From Streptomyces hokutonensis (GTDB taxonomy: Bacteria > Actinomycetota > Actinomycetes > Streptomycetales > Streptomycetaceae), in assembly GCF_000376565.1 (NCBI RefSeq), contig NZ_BARG01000022.1, positions 56,270 through 120,269 of the forward strand: DNA of 64,000 nucleotides, in the 5' to 3' direction. Shown here in pieces: positions 62,974 to 64,000 of this stretch. The position numbers were made by a program, and so were the translations under genes. The notes below the pieces were generated by a model. That model searched no databases and had not been told where the DNA came from. It was given only the letters and a program-made list of their open reading frames with translations. The stretch's first letter is position 1, and each line of letters starts with the position of its first letter.

Positions 62974-64000
62974 TCAGGTACTCCCGCGCCGTACGGCCGA
63001 ACGCGCCACCCCCTGCTCGCCGGCGTCGAGGGAGCGCCGCCCCTTCACGGCACCCCGGCCCGCCGGACGGCCCCCGCCCCGCCGGAACAACACCGCCACC
63101 ACTCCGCACTGCACCCCCATCGAGAGCGCCATCGCCAGACACACCCCGGGCAGCCCGAGCCCCGACAGGCCGTACGCCAGCGGGAGTTGGACCGCCGTGC
63201 CGAGCACGGTGACCCGGAGCAGCGCCGGTGCGCCCCCGCTCCCTTCGAAGACCCCGCCGAGCGCGATGAAGCAGGCCATCAGCAGCAGATACGGACCGAC
63301 GCAGCGCAGGAACAGGGCGCCCTCGTGGGCGACTTGGGGCCCGGTACCGAAGGCGGCCATGATCCAGGGCGCGGTGACGCAGAGCAGGACGGCCGCGACG
63401 GCGCCAACCGTGCCGGACACGAGCATGGCCTGCCGTCCGATCTCGCTCCTCTCGTCCCTCCCCGTCCCCCGCAGGTGTGCGGTGTGGATGGAGGCGGCCT
63501 GCCGCACGGAGTAGAAGGCCATCGTCGCGACGTACAGCACCTTGTAGCCGATGGCGTACGCGGCCACCGCCGACACTCCGAGCCGCGCCACGATCGCGAC
63601 CAGCACCAGCGCACCGCCCTGCCGCACGGTGAAGTCGGCGGACATGGGCAGGCCGGTGGTGAACGTCCGGCGCAGGGCAACGGAGAGGGGGTCGGCGGGC
63701 GCCGGCTCTCCGGGGGCGGACCGACCGGGCGCGAGCCGACCGGGCGCGAGCCGACCAGATGCGGACTCGGCGGGTGCGGGTCGAGCGGGGGCGGCCTCCG
63801 CGGGGCCGGGCTCGACAGCAGGGGACTCACCGGAAGCCGCTTCGGCGGAAGCAGACCCGCCGCGTGCGGGCCGGATGAAGACCGCCTCCGCAGGACCAGG
63901 CTCGACAGCAGCGGACTCACCGGAAGCCGCTTCGGCGGATACGGACTCTTCGGAAGCAGGCTCGTTGAAGGCGGCCCCCGCAGGACTGGGCCCGGCGACT
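62974..64000 (-). CDS. MATE-family efflux transporter (C-terminal part; likely frameshifted tail)
   Basis: The frame is open across the right edge, so the N-terminus is missing. The C-terminal half has about six helices typical of MATE (DinF/NorM) transporters: RRTFTTGLPMSADFTVRQGG, VARLGVSAVAAYAIGYKVLYV, FYSVRQAASIHTAHLRG, IMAAFGTGPQVA, GGVFEGSGGAPALLRV. Before it lies an Ala/Glu/Pro/Ser/Gly-rich segment of about 115 residues (63675-64000), containing a 30-residue in-frame tandem repeat (see findings). After GRPAGRGAVKGRRS the frame reads ARSAVRRGST and stops at 62974. In the next frame a better C-terminus (FGRTAREYLTSAGER) continues to 62930, so a one-base loss at the C5 run 63009-63013 is likely. 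Drug export is inferred from the family. Confidence 0.75.
   Translation of the reverse strand, partial: VAGPSPAGAAFNEPASEESVSAEAASGESAAVEPGPAEAVFIRPARGGSASAEAASGESPAVEPGPAEAAPARPAPAESASGRLAPGRLAPGRSAPGEPAPADPLSVALRRTFTTGLPMSADFTVRQGGALVLVAIVARLGVSAVAAYAIGYKVLYVATMAFYSVRQAASIHTAHLRGTGRDERSEIGRQAMLVSGTVGAVAAVLLCVTAPWIMAAFGTGPQVAHEGALFLRCVGPYLLLMACFIALGGVFEGSGGAPALLRVTVLGTAVQLPLAYGLSGLGLPGVCLAMALSMGVQCGVVAVLFRRGGGRPAGRGAVKGRRSLDAGEQGVARSAVRRGST

Overview
The window is a piece of chromosome from a high-GC actinobacterium, almost certainly a Streptomyces. The signs are the third-position G/C bias in every real gene, many GTG and TTG starts, the order of the division and cell-wall (dcw) genes, a fused TrpE-TrpG with a trp attenuator, and a MacRS-type two-component system. 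I see no rRNA, tRNA, CRISPR array, insertion sequence or prophage. This is conserved core chromosome.

Layout. (1) 1-14852, all on the minus strand: the dcw cluster read from right to left as rsmH, ftsL, ftsI, murE, murF, mraY, murD, ftsW, murG, ftsQ, ftsZ, then a PgeF/YfiH protein and a truncated YggS protein. Most junctions overlap by 4 bp or are a few bases apart, so it behaves as a long operon. It has a good promoter upstream of rsmH (15065-15092) and extra promoter-like sequence before ftsZ. (2) 15206-20901, plus strand: a beta-carbonic anhydrase, then a translationally coupled MoxR ATPase / DUF58 / transglutaminase trio ending in a perfect hairpin. (3) 20948-31240: small membrane and accessory genes, including a methyltransferase, a HEPN-like protein, an ABC ATPase / YhgE-Pip / TetR unit with a clear operator, a DUF4126 protein, a phytoene-desaturase-like oxidoreductase, a Gln/Tyr-rich membrane protein, and metF. 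(4) 31301-38631: thiamine genes (thiE; thiO-thiS-thiG behind a TPP riboswitch), an Rv2175c-like DNA-binding protein, an FAD reductase, and a PASTA Ser/Thr kinase. (5) 38666-46765: endonuclease IV, a sulfite-oxidase-like protein, bacterioferritin and its ferredoxin with an iron box, class II DAHP synthase divergent from trpL-trpEG, a D-2-hydroxyacid dehydrogenase, and phosphofructokinase. (6) 46899-64000: MacRS, an acyltransferase, an esterase, glucokinase, an ArsA-like ATPase, an SRPBCC protein, a phosphoesterase, a FadD acyl-CoA ligase, a Tat-exported cholesterol-oxidase-like enzyme, a PimB-like GT4, a GT-C mannosyltransferase-like protein, and the C-terminal part of a MATE transporter.

Together these genes make lipid II and the septum, start aromatic amino acid synthesis, and handle glucose entry into glycolysis, thiamine, iron storage and probably mannolipid or lipid metabolism. 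From memory, much of the order resembles the Mycobacterium tuberculosis ftsZ-to-fadD15/pimB region (Rv2150c to Rv2188c), which helps interpret several weakly annotated genes.

The most notable signals outside ordinary genes are these: a near-perfect TetR-type operator in front of a degenerate ABC ATPase; a leaderless trp attenuator; about ten genes with a TANNNT hexamer placed 6-8 nt before the start codon, as expected of leaderless transcripts; a Crp-like site before pfkA; a likely frameshift and an in-frame repeat expansion in the MATE gene; and an exact 28-bp intergenic repeat present twice in opposite orientation.
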